A DNA stretch of 64,000 bases, taken from assembly GCF_002261355.1 (NCBI RefSeq), contig NZ_NEVU01000001.1:1-64000 (forward strand). Direction: 5' to 3'. The notes under the pieces are model-generated. The model was not told the origin of the DNA. It did no database searches and saw only the letters and a list, made by a program, of their open reading frames with translations. The translations under genes and the position numbers were made by a program. Source of the stretch: Bordetella genomosp. 12 (GTDB lineage: Bacteria; Pseudomonadota; Gammaproteobacteria; Burkholderiales; Burkholderiaceae_B). This document shows, piece after piece, positions 45,755 to 55,720 of this stretch (positions are counted from its first letter, which is position 1; every line of letters starts with the position of its first letter).

Positions 45755-45774
45755 GCTTGCGAAAGTACTGGGGT

Positions 45775-48069
45775 TCAGGCGGGCCGGTTGGCGTCGATAA
45801 CAGTCAGCGCGGCCATGTTGACGATGCGGCGCACGGTAGCGCTGGAAGTCAGAATATTGACCGGTGCATTGGCGCCCAGCAGGAAGGGCCCCACGGCCAC
45901 ATTGCCCCCGGCTGCCGTCTTGAGCAGGTTGTAGGCGATGTTGCCCGAATCCACATTGGGGCAGACGAGCAGATTGGCCGATCCCTTGAGCGTGGACGAG
46001 GGCAGGATGCGCAGGCGCAGAGCTTCGTCCAGCGCGCAATCGCCATGCATTTCGCCATCGACTTCCAGATCCGGAGCTTGCGCGCGCACGAGATCGAGCG
46101 CTTCGCGCATTTTGCTGCCTGAGGCCGAGCTGCCCGAGCCGAAGTTGGAGCGCGAGAGCAAAGCGATCTTGGGCGCCAGATTCAAACGCTTCATTTCTTC
46201 GGCCGCCGCGATGGTGAACTCCGCGATCTGTTCGGCGCTGGGGTTCTCGTTCACGTGCGTGTCGACCAGCGCTACCGTGCGTTGATCCAACAGCAGAATA
46301 TTCATGGCGGCATAGGTCTGGGCGCCCGGTCGCATGCCCAGCACTTCATCGATGAAGCGCAAATGATCGTGGTAGGCGCCCACCGCTCCGCAGACCATGC
46401 CGTCGGCGTCGCCCAGACGCACCATCATGGCGCCGATCAATGTCATGCGGCGGCGCATTTCCACCCGCGCCATTTCCTTGGTGATGCCGCGGCGGTTCAT
46501 CAGTTCCCAGTAGGTCGTCCAGTACTGGTGGAAACGCTCGTCGTACTCTGGGTTGGTGACTTCAACATCTTCGCCCAGGCGCAGGCGCAGGCCGAATTTC
46601 TCGATGCGCGACATCAGCACCGACGGACGGCCAACCAGGATGGGCTTGGCGAGTTTTTCATCGACGATGACTTGCACGGCGCGCAGCACGCGTTCGTCTT
46701 CACCTTCGGTAAACACGATGCGCGCCCGGCCTTGATCACGCACCACCTGTTTCGCGATGGCGAACAGGGGTTTCATGAAGGCGCCCGAGTGGTAGACGAA
46801 TTGCTGCAATTGCTCGACATAGGCGTCGAGATCGGCGATGGGCCGCGTGGCCACGCCATCGTCCATGGCGGCGCGGGCCACGGCCGGCGCGATGCGTGCA
46901 ATCAGCCGCGGATCGAAGGGTTTGGGGATGATGTATTCGGGCCCGAAGGACAGATCGTACGTGCCATAGGCCGCAGCCACGACATCATTGGCTTCTTCTT
47001 GGGCCAGGCCCGCGATAGCGTAGACCGCGGCACGCTCCATGGCCGGCGTGATGGTGGTCGCGCCCACGTCCAGCGCCCCCCGGAAAATGTAGGGGAAGCA
47101 CAGCACGTTATTGACCTGATTGGGGTAATCCGAGCGGCCGGTGGCCATCACGATGTCGTCGCGCACGGCGTGCGCGGCTTCCGGCAGGATCTCGGGCGTG
47201 GGATTGGCCAGCGCCAGGATGAGCGGACGCGCGGCCATGGCGGCCACCATTTCGGGCTTGAGCACACCGCCGGCCGACAGCCCCAGGAAGACATCGGCGT
47301 CGGTGATGACGTCAGCCAGCTTGCGCGCCTCGGTTTTCTGCGCAAAACGCGCCTTGTCCGGATCCATCAAGGTGGTGCGGCCTTCGTAGACCACGCCCTC
47401 GATGTCGGTGACCCAGACGTTTTCCAGCGGCAGACCCAGATCCACCATCAAGCTCAGGCAGGCCAGCGCGGCGGCGCCTGCGCCCGAAGCAACCACTTTG
47501 ACCTTGGTGATGTCCTTGCCCACGACCTTCAGGCCGTTGATGAAGGCCGCGCTCACGGTGATGGCGGTGCCGTGCTGATCATCATGGAACACCGGGATCT
47601 TCATGCGCTCGCGCAGCTTGCGCTCGACGGTGAAGCACTCGGGCGCTTTAATGTCCTCGAGGTTGATGCCGCCGAACGTGGGCTCCAGGCCGGCGATGAT
47701 CTCGACCAGCTTGTCCGGATCGGTTTCATTGATCTCGATGTCGAACACGTCCAGGCCGGCGAACTTCTTGAACAGCACGGCCTTGCCTTCCATCACGGGC
47801 TTGGAGGCCAGCGCGCCGATATTGCCCAGCCCCAGCACGGCGGTGCCGTTGGAGATCACTCCCACCAGATTGCCGCGCGCGGTATAGCGAAAGGCGTTCA
47901 GGGGGTCATCGACGATTTCTTCACAGGCTGCCGCCACGCCGGGCGTGTAAGCCAGCCCCAGATCGCGTTGCGTCACCAGCGGCTTGGAGGCGGTGATGGC
48001 GATTTTGCCCGGGGTGGGAAACTCGTGATAGTCCAGCGCTGCCTGGCGGTCGTTGGGATGTTGGGGCAT
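45775..48069 (-). CDS. maeB: NADP-dependent malic enzyme with phosphotransacetylase-like domain
   Basis: This 764-residue fusion enzyme has an N-terminal malic domain (about 20-160, [14 protein letters not shown] and [14 protein letters not shown]), an NAD(P)-binding domain (about 165-400, [20 protein letters not shown]) and a C-terminal phosphate acetyl/butyryltransferase-like domain (about 430-760) that is usually regulatory. It turns malate into pyruvate and CO2 with NADPH, which suits growth on C4 and tricarboxylic acids next to the citrate-type transporter. It is divergent from a LysR regulator. Confidence 0.95.
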   Translation of the reverse strand: MPQHPNDRQAALDYHEFPTPGKIAITASKPLVTQRDLGLAYTPGVAAACEEIVDDPLNAFRYTARGNLVGVISNGTAVLGLGNIGALASKPVMEGKAVLFKKFAGLDVFDIEINETDPDKLVEIIAGLEPTFGGINLEDIKAPECFTVERKLRERMKIPVFHDDQHGTAITVSAAFINGLKVVGKDITKVKVVASGAGAAALACLSLMVDLGLPLENVWVTDIEGVVYEGRTTLMDPDKARFAQKTEARKLADVITDADVFLGLSAGGVLKPEMVAAMAARPLILALANPTPEILPEAAHAVRDDIVMATGRSDYPNQVNNVLCFPYIFRGALDVGATTITPAMERAAVYAIAGLAQEEANDVVAAAYGTYDLSFGPEYIIPKPFDPRLIARIAPAVARAAMDDGVATRPIADLDAYVEQLQQFVYHSGAFMKPLFAIAKQVVRDQGRARIVFTEGEDERVLRAVQVIVDEKLAKPILVGRPSVLMSRIEKFGLRLRLGEDVEVTNPEYDERFHQYWTTYWELMNRRGITKEMARVEMRRRMTLIGAMMVRLGDADGMVCGAVGAYHDHLRFIDEVLGMRPGAQTYAAMNILLLDQRTVALVDTHVNENPSAEQIAEFTIAAAEEMKRLNLAPKIALLSRSNFGSGSSASGSKMREALDLVRAQAPDLEVDGEMHGDCALDEALRLRILPSSTLKGSANLLVCPNVDSGNIAYNLLKTAAGGNVAVGPFLLGANAPVNILTSSATVRRIVNMAALTVIDANRPA

Positions 48070-48172
48070 GAGTGTCTCGCTTGTAACGTGCCGGCATCGG
48101 GTCGATGCTGCTCAGCATTTACGCAAGTCTAAAGGCCGCCCATAAGCTTGTAATTTGGGGTTTTTATCAGGT

Positions 48173-48190
48173 TATAAGTAATAGCTTATA
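48173..48190. promoter_or_regulatory. candidate LysR-type operator
   Basis: TATAAGTAATAGCTTATA is a perfect TATAAG-N6-CTTATA inverted repeat of the T-N11-A kind, 40 bp before the LysR start and 104 bp before maeB. It is the most symmetrical element in the divergent promoter region. Confidence 0.6.
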
Positions 48191-48229
48191 GTTTGGGCTG
48201 AGTATTCCTATTGAAAACGGGGCTGGATA

Positions 48230-49195
48230 ATGCCGCTCAATGCCGCCGAGATACTGCACCGCCTGGCCAGCCGGCTGAAAATGCGTCATCTGCGCCTGTT
48301 GCTGCTCATCCGGCAGCATGGCTCCTTGACCAAAGTTGCCCAGCACATGGCCACCAGCCAGCCGGCCGTCACCAGTGCCCTGGCCGAGATCGAATCCATG
48401 TTCGGCGCGCCCCTGTTCATCCGCTCGGCGCGCGGCATGGAGCCGACCGCCCTGGGCGATATTGCCCTGGCGCGTGCGCAGGCGATGTTGCAGGATCTGG
48501 ACCATCTGGCGCGTGACATGGAAGCAGCCGCCAGCGGCCATGCGGCGCATGTCAATCTGGGAGTCATTCCCTTTGTGTCCGGGCAATTGATTTCCTCCGC
48601 GATTGCCCGAACCTTGCCGGACGGCAGACGCTTTACCGTCACTGTGCATGAGGCCACCAGCGATGTGTTGCTCGGTTTGCTGCAGGAGCATGTCTTGGAT
48701 GCGGTGATCGCCCGGGCGGCGGTGCGGCCCATGCGCGACATGCTGCAGTTCGAGGTGCTGTATCGGCAGAGGCCCCGTCTGGTGGCCAGCCGCCGTCTGG
48801 CGGCTAGATTGGCGCGTGGCCGTGTGGGGTGGGAGGATCTCGCCGGATTGGACTGGATACTCGGCACGGCCCAAACGCCGATGCGTGAGCAAGTGGCCGC
48901 CCGGTTTCTGGCCGAAGGCCTGGCTCCGCCCAAACCCGTCGTGGAAACCAATTCATCCAAACTCATCGGCGAGATGGTGGCCGCCAGTGAGCGCGCGGTG
49001 TCGGCCTTGCCGGCGGATATTGCCGACGAGCTGGTGCGGATCGCCGGCGTGGCCATCGTGCCCTTCAGTTTTGCTTGGGCACTGCCGCCCATCGCACTCT
49101 TTACGCGCAAAGATGGGCAGGCGCGCGAAGTCGATGGCTTGTTCGCCCAGGCCTTGCGCGACGTGTGCCAGCAGATCTACGGCAGCGCCGCGTAG
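48230..49195 (+). CDS. LysR-family transcriptional regulator
   Basis: This 321-residue regulator has an N-terminal winged HTH (about 18-77: LLLLIRQHGSLTKVAQHMAT and SQPAVTSALAEIESMFGA) and a periplasmic-binding-like effector domain (about 108-315). It is divergent from maeB with a symmetrical LysR-type box between them, so control of maeB or itself is likely. The 3' end lies 19 bp from the convergent peptidase gene with no terminator between. The effector is unknown. Confidence 0.9.
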   Translation: MPLNAAEILHRLASRLKMRHLRLLLLIRQHGSLTKVAQHMATSQPAVTSALAEIESMFGAPLFIRSARGMEPTALGDIALARAQAMLQDLDHLARDMEAAASGHAAHVNLGVIPFVSGQLISSAIARTLPDGRRFTVTVHEATSDVLLGLLQEHVLDAVIARAAVRPMRDMLQFEVLYRQRPRLVASRRLAARLARGRVGWEDLAGLDWILGTAQTPMREQVAARFLAEGLAPPKPVVETNSSKLIGEMVAASERAVSALPADIADELVRIAGVAIVPFSFAWALPPIALFTRKDGQAREVDGLFAQALRDVCQQIYGSAA

Positions 49196-49214
49196 GCCCG
49201 GCCTAGGGGCGCAT

Positions 49215-51281
49215 TTACTGGGTGACGGCGCGCCACAGAAAGCGGCTCTCGAGAGCTTCGGCATGCGCAATGCTGCGTGCTTCGACACCCGCGCCGTGGC
49301 CGCCTTCCCGCCGTTCGAGATACCAGACCCTGTCGTGGCCTTGGGCCTGCATCTTCGCCGCCATTTTGCGCGCGTGACCGGGATGCACCCGGTCATCGGA
49401 GGTCGAGGTGGTCAAGAGCAGGGCCGGATAGTGCACCCCTGCCTTGACCTGGTGATAGGGAGAATAGGCCAGCAGCCAGGCGCGCGCCTGCTCATCTTCA
49501 GGGTCGCCGTACTCGTCGATCCAGGTCGCGCCTTGCAGCAGTTTATGAAAGCGCAGCATGTCCAGCACCGGCACGCCGCAGAGCACGGCGGCAAACAGTT
49601 CGGGGCGTTGCACCATGCACGCCGCCACCAGCAGCCCGCCATTGCTCGCGCCGCTGATGGCCAGTTGCCGGGCGGTCGTGGCGCGGGTATCGATGAGCGC
49701 CTGGGCAATCGCGATGAAGTCGTCGAACGCGACCTGGCGCTTGTCGCGCAAAGCGGCCTGGTGCCAGGCGGGGCCGAACTCGCCGCCGCCGCGAGTGCAT
49801 GCAATGGCGTATAAGCCGCCGGCTTCGAGCCAACTGGCGCCGGCCGTGGCGAGGTAGGCAGGCTCGTCTAACGCCTCTTCGAAACCGCCATAGCCATATA
49901 GCAGACAAGGTTGGGGTTGCGTCGATAGGCGGCCGATCAGCCAATAGGGGATTTGCACGCCGTCGGGGGCGGTCGCGTAGCGCAACTGCGCGCTCATGCC
50001 GGAGGTGTCGAACTGCGGCGGCAGACGGGCCAGCAATTGCCATACATCGGAACCGGCATCGTCCGCCCGCGCGTAGTAGAGCGCGGTGGGTTCGAGAAAG
50101 TGATCCACGTGCACCAGCACGGTGTCATCGCGCAGGCTGTCGATGGACGTCATGGCAACGGCGCTGCCCTCCGGTGTGCCGATGATGTCGGCCTGCCACC
50201 CGGCTGCCGTCGGCTGCAGGCGGCGCAGCCGGGTGACGCAATCATGGCGTTCGGTGAGAATCACATAATTCAGCGTGAAATCCAGATCGGCCAGCACGCG
50301 CCGCGCGCCCGGCATGAACAACACCTCGGCGTGGCGGTCCCCAGCCAGAAAGCGCGCGCGTTCGAAGGCCACCAAACTGCCGCTGGCATAGCGCCCGCCC
50401 GGGGTCTGCCATTCGGATCGCAGGTGGATGAACAGCCAGTCGCGCCATTCGCTGATCTCGGCATCGGCGGGGATGTCATAACGGTGCCATTGGCCCGCGG
50501 CCTCGTCCAGCCAGAGCCAGTCCGTGCTCCACATGCTGAGGTAGCGCACGGCGAGATGCCGCTGGAGCTCGTAGTCGTACCAAGCATGCACAGAAATGTC
50601 GCTGCTGCCGCACTCCAGCACGACCGGCGCCTGTGCCAGGGGCGTGCCGCGCTGCCAGCGGCGCAGCAAGCGCGGGTGACCGGCATCGGTAAGCTCGGCA
50701 TCATCGTTGTCGGCGCTATCGTCCCACCCGACATAGACCGTATCGCGGTCTATCCAGTCCATGCTGTGCTGGCCGGGTTGCAAGAGCTCAAACCCATCGG
50801 CCACGAAACTGCGCGTCGCGATGTCGAACTCGCGGATGATGCAGGCGTCCGAGCCGTCGGGAGCCAGCGCGACGAGTGCGCGTTCGCCATCGGGGTAACG
50901 CAGATCAAAGTCCGCCAGAGTCCATCGTGTGCCGTCGGCACTGTCGCGATTCAGCGGCAGCGCATCGACGTCGAGCACGGTTTCCCAGACGGCGGTGCCC
51001 GCCAGCCAATCCTGCCAGGGGGCGCGCCGCACCAGGCCCAGGGGATGCTCGGCGTCGGTCCAGGTGTTGTAGGCCCAGTCCCCATGCCGCGAGCAGGTCA
51101 CGATGCGATCCGGCGAGTCGTAGATCGCCACCAGGCGCTCGGTCAACGCTGCAATAGCGGGATCCTGGTCCAGATGCTCAAGGGTGCGCTGGTTTTGCGT
51201 GGTGACCCATTGCTCGGCCTTGCGGCTGTCCAGCGATTCCAGGAAAAGAAAAGGATCTTGGGGCGTGTGCGGTGCGTTCAA
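49215..51281 (-). CDS. prolyl oligopeptidase family serine peptidase (S9A)
   Basis: This protein of about 688 residues has an N-terminal beta-propeller (about 70-400) and an alpha/beta-hydrolase domain. The catalytic Ser is in ISGASNGGLLVAA, the Asp in TSTSDDRVHPGHA and the His in EGGHGAG. No signal peptide follows the chosen start. The frame is open to 51398, but I chose TTG 51281 (NAPHTPQDPFLFLE) because family proteins begin there and AGGA lies 9 bases upstream. It is expected to cleave short proline-containing peptides in the cytoplasm. Confidence 0.85.
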   Translation of the reverse strand: MNAPHTPQDPFLFLESLDSRKAEQWVTTQNQRTLEHLDQDPAIAALTERLVAIYDSPDRIVTCSRHGDWAYNTWTDAEHPLGLVRRAPWQDWLAGTAVWETVLDVDALPLNRDSADGTRWTLADFDLRYPDGERALVALAPDGSDACIIREFDIATRSFVADGFELLQPGQHSMDWIDRDTVYVGWDDSADNDDAELTDAGHPRLLRRWQRGTPLAQAPVVLECGSSDISVHAWYDYELQRHLAVRYLSMWSTDWLWLDEAAGQWHRYDIPADAEISEWRDWLFIHLRSEWQTPGGRYASGSLVAFERARFLAGDRHAEVLFMPGARRVLADLDFTLNYVILTERHDCVTRLRRLQPTAAGWQADIIGTPEGSAVAMTSIDSLRDDTVLVHVDHFLEPTALYYARADDAGSDVWQLLARLPPQFDTSGMSAQLRYATAPDGVQIPYWLIGRLSTQPQPCLLYGYGGFEEALDEPAYLATAGASWLEAGGLYAIACTRGGGEFGPAWHQAALRDKRQVAFDDFIAIAQALIDTRATTARQLAISGASNGGLLVAACMVQRPELFAAVLCGVPVLDMLRFHKLLQGATWIDEYGDPEDEQARAWLLAYSPYHQVKAGVHYPALLLTTSTSDDRVHPGHARKMAAKMQAQGHDRVWYLERREGGHGAGVEARSIAHAEALESRFLWRAVTQ

Positions 51282-51678
51282 GCTGCGCGGTCCTGTAGCG
51301 ATTGGGAAACCGCCATCATAAGCGTTGCCGTCAGCCGCAACAGACCCCGCCGACCCGGCGTGAACTGTGAGGCCTGCGGCCAAACTCAGGCATTGCAAAG
51401 GGGCCAGCGGTTGATGATGGTGGCTTGAGGCTTACGCAAGCACATCGTCTCGCATGACGGAGACGCCCGCTTTCTCTTGCCTGGCGAGACACCCCCCGAC
51501 GATATCGCGTCCCTGAACATCCGCCATCTTGGAGAGCGGTTGTTCCGGTTGCGCCAACGCCTGGAGGACGTTTCGATAGCGCGGATCCGGCCCTGGATGC
51601 ATTTTTCGCTCGAGCCAGACCTCATGCCATGTTGACAGCGGACCTTTGTCTTGCACGCGTGCATGACTTGCCTTGCGC
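51282..51678. other. 397-bp spacer between mnmE and peptidase gene
   Basis: Short frames exist on the minus strand (for example one ending at 51432 that enters from within mnmE in another frame), but none has a start, ribosome-binding site or recognisable domain. No terminator, tRNA or strong promoter was found. It may contain the decayed remains of a gene; I cannot name it. Confidence 0.4.
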
Positions 51679-53031
51679 CTACTTCCCGATGCAGAAGTTG
51701 GAGAAAATCTCTCCCAGCAAGTCGTCGCTCGTAAAGCGCCCCGTGATGCTGGACAGGCTGTCGTGCGCCAGGCGGAGTTCTTCGGCGAACAGGTCGAGCA
51801 CGCGATCGTCCTGGCTGGCGTGCTCGGTGGCCAGGACGAGATGTTCATGCGCGGCCTGCAAGGCGTGCAGGTGGCGTTCACGTGCCAGCCAGGGCGACTC
51901 GGCCCCGGGATTCCAACCAGCCAGCCGAAGAAGTTGTGCGCGCAACTTGTCCAGGCCAAACCCCTGTTTGGCGGAGATGCCGGCCTGATTTTCGCCGAGC
52001 TGCGGGGGCGCGGGCAGCAGGTCTATCTTGTTAAAGACAGTGAGAACCGGTGTGCGTGCCGGCAGGCGCGCAGTGATCTCGGCATCCAGCGTGTCGCCAG
52101 GCGCGGTGGCATCCTGCAAATGGAGGATGACATCGGCGCGCTCGATTTCTTTCCAGCTGCGGGCGATGCCGATGCTCTCCACCGTGTCATCGGTGTCGCG
52201 CAGGCCGGCCGTGTCGACGATATGCAGCGGCACGCCTTCGATGTGGATCTCCTGCACGACTTTGTCGCGCGTCGTGCCGGCGATGGGCGTGACGATGGCG
52301 ATGTCGTCGCCGGCCAGGGCGTTGAGCAGGCTGCTTTTGCCGACGTTGGGTTGGCCAGCCAGCACGACATGCAAGCCTTCGCGCAGAATGACGCCTTGCC
52401 GCGCCTGGGCGATGAGGGTGTCCAGGTCGGCCCGCAGGCCGTCGAGCGTGGGACGGGCATGATATTTTTCGAGGAAGTCGATTTCTTCCTCGGGGAAGTC
52501 CAGCGTGGCTTCGACCAGCATGCGCAGATGCACGATGCGCTCGGCCAGCGCCGTGACACGTTGCGAAAACTCGCCCGACAAGGAGGCCATGGCACCGCGC
52601 GCGGCGGCTTCGGAGGAGGCATCGATGAGATCGGCGACAGCCTCGGCTTGGGCCAGATCGATACGGTCGTTCAAAAACGCCCGGCGCGTGAATTCCCCCG
52701 GCTCGGCCAGTCGCAGGCCGATATCGCGCCCGGCTTCGAGGCAGCGCGCCAGCAGACGCTTGAGTACTGCCGGTCCGCCGTGGCCTTGGAGTTCGAGCAC
52801 GTCTTCGCCGGTGTAGGAGCTCGGGCCACGGAAGTAAATGGCGATGCCTTCGTCGATGGCCTGGCCCTGCGCGTCGGTAAAGGGCAGGTAGTGTGCGTGC
52901 CGGGGGGTGAGATCGCGGCCCAGCAGCGCACGCACGTAGTGCTGCAGGTTGGGGCCGGAGACGCGCACCACGCCGATGCCGCCTCGGCCGGGAGCAGTGG
53001 CGATGGCGGCGATGGGAAGGGCATTGCTCAT
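51679..53031 (-). CDS. mnmE: tRNA modification GTPase MnmE
   Basis: This protein of about 450 residues is the partner of MnmG in making cmnm5U at the tRNA wobble position. An N-terminal formyl-THF-binding domain ([18 protein letters not shown]) precedes a helical domain with an inserted G domain: [28 protein letters not shown] and NKID. The protein ends in CIGK with the essential Cys. I chose ATG 53031 ([11 protein letters not shown]). In many relatives mnmE sits next to yidC; here about 10 kb lies between. Confidence 0.97.
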   Translation of the reverse strand: MSNALPIAAIATAPGRGGIGVVRVSGPNLQHYVRALLGRDLTPRHAHYLPFTDAQGQAIDEGIAIYFRGPSSYTGEDVLELQGHGGPAVLKRLLARCLEAGRDIGLRLAEPGEFTRRAFLNDRIDLAQAEAVADLIDASSEAAARGAMASLSGEFSQRVTALAERIVHLRMLVEATLDFPEEEIDFLEKYHARPTLDGLRADLDTLIAQARQGVILREGLHVVLAGQPNVGKSSLLNALAGDDIAIVTPIAGTTRDKVVQEIHIEGVPLHIVDTAGLRDTDDTVESIGIARSWKEIERADVILHLQDATAPGDTLDAEITARLPARTPVLTVFNKIDLLPAPPQLGENQAGISAKQGFGLDKLRAQLLRLAGWNPGAESPWLARERHLHALQAAHEHLVLATEHASQDDRVLDLFAEELRLAHDSLSSITGRFTSDDLLGEIFSNFCIGK

Positions 53032-53152
53032 GACAGTGGAAATCAAAACGGCGTTAGGGGGCAATAGGGGAATATAACTGTTGCGTGGGGCAATCGTTGC
53101 TGGTTAATTTCAATGCGCGGCATCCGAATTCGAAACACTCTTGGAGATCCAG

Positions 53153-54733
53153 ATGGCATTTCGATTTTCGCGCAGGTTGAGCTGTGGCGCGGCGGCAGTG
53201 TTGCTTGCTTTCTGTAGCCAGGCGTCAGCGCGTGACCTGGTCATTGCGCTGAAGACCGAGCCCAGCTCGATGGATCCGCAATACCATGCCCTCACGCCCA
53301 ATACCCAGATCTCCCAGACCCTGTTCAATTCTCTGGTCGAAACCGACGAGAAGTTGCAACCGCAACCGGCGCTGGCCGAGTCGTGGTCCGTGGACGGCAA
53401 GGTGTGGACGTTCAAGTTGCGTCCCGGGGTGAAGTTCTCCGATGGTTCCCCGTTTACCGCCGAAGACGTGGTGTTTAGCTACGACCGTATTCCCAAGGTG
53501 CCCAACAGCCCGTCGCCGTTTACGCTCTATTTGGGGGCGGTAGCCAAGACGGAGGCGCTCGATCCGATGACCGTGCGCATCACGACCAAGGAACTCGCCC
53601 CCAATCTGCTGGTCAATCTGGCGCAATTGCCCATCATGTCCAAGAAGGCGGCATCGGGCGCGGCGCCCGAGGGCAAGACCACGACGGAACTCAACAGCGG
53701 CAATGGCCTGGTGGGTACGGGGCCGTATAAATTCGAGTCGTGGAAACGCGGCGCCGAGTTGGTTTTTTCGCGTAATGACAACTATTGGGGGCCCAAGCCT
53801 GCCTGGGACAAGGTGGTTTATCGTCCCATGACCAATGCGGCGGCGCGCGTGGCTGCATTGTTGGCCGGCGATGTGGATCTGATCGAGGATCCTCCGACCG
53901 ATGATTTGCCCAAGCTCAAGAGCAACAAGAAACTCTTCGTCGAAGAAACGCCCTCGGTGCGCGTGGTGTATGTCGCGCTGGACCAGTTTGCCGAACCCAG
54001 TCCGGGGGTAAAGGGCACCGAGAAGAATCCGATGAAGGACAAGCGGGTGCGCGAGGCATTGTCGCTGGCGCTCAACCGTGACGCGATCGTCGAGCGCGTC
54101 ATGGGCGGTGTGGCTAAGCCGGCGGGCAATATGCTGCCCTACCCCATGTTCGGCGCGTCCAAAGAGCATGCACAGGCACCCAAGGCGGACGTGGAGAAAG
54201 CCAAGGCTTTGCTCAAGGGTGCCGGCTACCCGAATGGTTTTGAAATCACGCTGGGCGCACCCTCGGGCCGCTACGTCAATGACGCCAAGGTGGCGCAGGC
54301 CATCGCTTCGATGTGGACGCGCATCGGCGTCAAAACCAATGTGGACGCCATGGCGCCCCCGGTGTTCTTCAAGGCGCGCGACAGTTATGCCCTGAGCGCC
54401 TATCTGGCTGGCTGGTCGGTGACCAGCGGCGAGATGGCCAACGCCCTGGCATCTTTGCTGGTGACGCGCAATCCGGAAGCGGGTCTGGGCACGACCAATC
54501 GCAGCCGGTATTCCAATCCCGCCATGGACAAGCTGGTCGAGCAGGCTTCCGGCACGATGGACGACGCCAAGCGCGCGGAGTTGCTGCAACAGGCCAGCAA
54601 TCTGGCCATGGATGACTACGCCATGCTGCCGGTGCATTTTGAACTTTCGGTCTGGGCCATGAAGGACGATGTGCGCTACAAGGGGCGTCCGGACCAGACC
54701 ACTTTGGCGCAGAACGCAACACCCAAGCCTTAA
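53153..54733 (+). CDS. ABC transporter solute-binding protein, family 5 (peptide type)
   Basis: This periplasmic binding protein of about 526 residues has a signal peptide (1-26, cleavage near ASA). Family features are the beginning DLVIALKTEPSSMDPQYHAL, LAESWSVDGKVWTFKLRPGV and DGSPFTAEDVVFSYDR. GGAG lies 6 bases before ATG 53153. It starts a five-gene transporter operon of DppABCDF layout; related systems carry di- or oligopeptides, nickel or glutathione, so the substrate is open. Confidence 0.93.
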   Translation: MAFRFSRRLSCGAAAVLLAFCSQASARDLVIALKTEPSSMDPQYHALTPNTQISQTLFNSLVETDEKLQPQPALAESWSVDGKVWTFKLRPGVKFSDGSPFTAEDVVFSYDRIPKVPNSPSPFTLYLGAVAKTEALDPMTVRITTKELAPNLLVNLAQLPIMSKKAASGAAPEGKTTTELNSGNGLVGTGPYKFESWKRGAELVFSRNDNYWGPKPAWDKVVYRPMTNAAARVAALLAGDVDLIEDPPTDDLPKLKSNKKLFVEETPSVRVVYVALDQFAEPSPGVKGTEKNPMKDKRVREALSLALNRDAIVERVMGGVAKPAGNMLPYPMFGASKEHAQAPKADVEKAKALLKGAGYPNGFEITLGAPSGRYVNDAKVAQAIASMWTRIGVKTNVDAMAPPVFFKARDSYALSAYLAGWSVTSGEMANALASLLVTRNPEAGLGTTNRSRYSNPAMDKLVEQASGTMDDAKRAELLQQASNLAMDDYAMLPVHFELSVWAMKDDVRYKGRPDQTTLAQNATPKP

Positions 54734-54745
54734 GCGGCTGGCTGC

Positions 54746-55720
54746 ATGCTTGCAACCATCATACGCAGGCTGCTGCAGACCATCGTTGTGATGATGGTGA
54801 TGTCGGCCGTGGTCTTTGCCGGCATCTACATGGTCGGTGATCCTGTGGCCATGCTGGCCAGTCCTGAAGCCACGGAGGCTCAACGCAACGCCATCCGTGT
54901 CGCTTTGGGGCTGGATCAGCCTTTGTGGCGGCAATATCTGATTTTTCTCGGTCAGGCCGTACAAGGTAACTTCGGCAATAGTTTTCTGACCGGCGAGCCG
55001 GCCATGCGGTTGATCCTGCAGCGCATGCCAGCCACGCTGGAACTGGCTGCCGTCGCCATGACCTTGTCGGTGGTCATCGGCGTGCCTCTGGGCATCCTGG
55101 CCGGGCTGCGGCCGCGCTCCTTAGGCGCGCGGGCCATCATGACCGGTTCGGTGCTGGGCTTTTCCTTGCCCAATTTCTGGGTGGGCCTGATGCTCATCAT
55201 GGTGTTTGCCGTCAGCCTGGGCTGGTTGCCAGCCAGCGGCCGCGGCGCCACCGTGAGCGTGGCGGGCATTCCCTTGAGCATCCTGACGCTCAACGGCTGG
55301 ATGGCCATTATTCTGCCGGCGGCCACTATCGCACTGGCCAAGTGTGCGCTCATCGTGCGCGTCACGCGGGCGGCCACGCGCGAAAGCCTGCCGCAGGATT
55401 ACATCAAGTTCGCACGCGCCAAGGGCCTGTCGGAAAGGCGCGTACTGGGCGTGCACCTGCTCAAGAACATTCTTATTCCCATCGTGACCGTGGCCGGCTT
55501 GGAGCTGGGTCAGGTGGTGGCTTTCGCCGTCGTGACTGAAACGGTGTTCTCCTGGCCAGGCATGGGCAAGCTGCTCATTGATTCCATCATCACGCTGGAC
55601 CGTCCCGTCGTGGTGGCGTACCTGATGCTCATCGTGTTCTTTCTGGTCATGCTCAATCTGCTTGTGGACATCATCTATACCGTGCTGGATCCACGCGTGC
55701 GTCTGGAGGCTCGCCGATGA
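54746..55720 (+). CDS. ABC transporter permease (DppB type)
   Basis: This 324-residue permease has six TM segments. The N-terminal TM (residues 8-30) and the long periplasmic loop before TM2 are typical of DppB/OppB. The cytoplasmic EAA-like loop reads YIKFARAKGLSERRVLGVHL (about 212-231). It starts 12 bp after the binding protein gene and overlaps the next permease by 4 bases. Confidence 0.94.
   Translation: MLATIIRRLLQTIVVMMVMSAVVFAGIYMVGDPVAMLASPEATEAQRNAIRVALGLDQPLWRQYLIFLGQAVQGNFGNSFLTGEPAMRLILQRMPATLELAAVAMTLSVVIGVPLGILAGLRPRSLGARAIMTGSVLGFSLPNFWVGLMLIMVFAVSLGWLPASGRGATVSVAGIPLSILTLNGWMAIILPAATIALAKCALIVRVTRAATRESLPQDYIKFARAKGLSERRVLGVHLLKNILIPIVTVAGLELGQVVAFAVVTETVFSWPGMGKLLIDSIITLDRPVVVAYLMLIVFFLVMLNLLVDIIYTVLDPRVRLEARR

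Larger units (their letters stand above)
45200..45774. other. gene-free AT-rich region with two perfect DnaA boxes, candidate oriC
   Basis: This 575-bp region has no credible gene. From left to right it holds: an AT-rich tract with a doubled GATTAAT (45247-45289), a perfect DnaA box in reverse orientation, TGTGGATAA (45292-45300), a 15-bp inverted repeat (45382-45396 / 45425-45439), a second perfect box TTATCCACA (45473-45481), a GGTGATCA-A5-TGATCACC hairpin with two GATC sites (45653-45673), and the maeB terminator. In hand-counted lines the top strand is C-rich to the left and G-rich to the right. Confidence 0.6.

Noticed and set aside
51386-51959. Possible small gene in the mnmE-peptidase spacer
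   Set aside because: The frame enters from within mnmE in another frame, has no start signal in the gap and no similarity I recognise.
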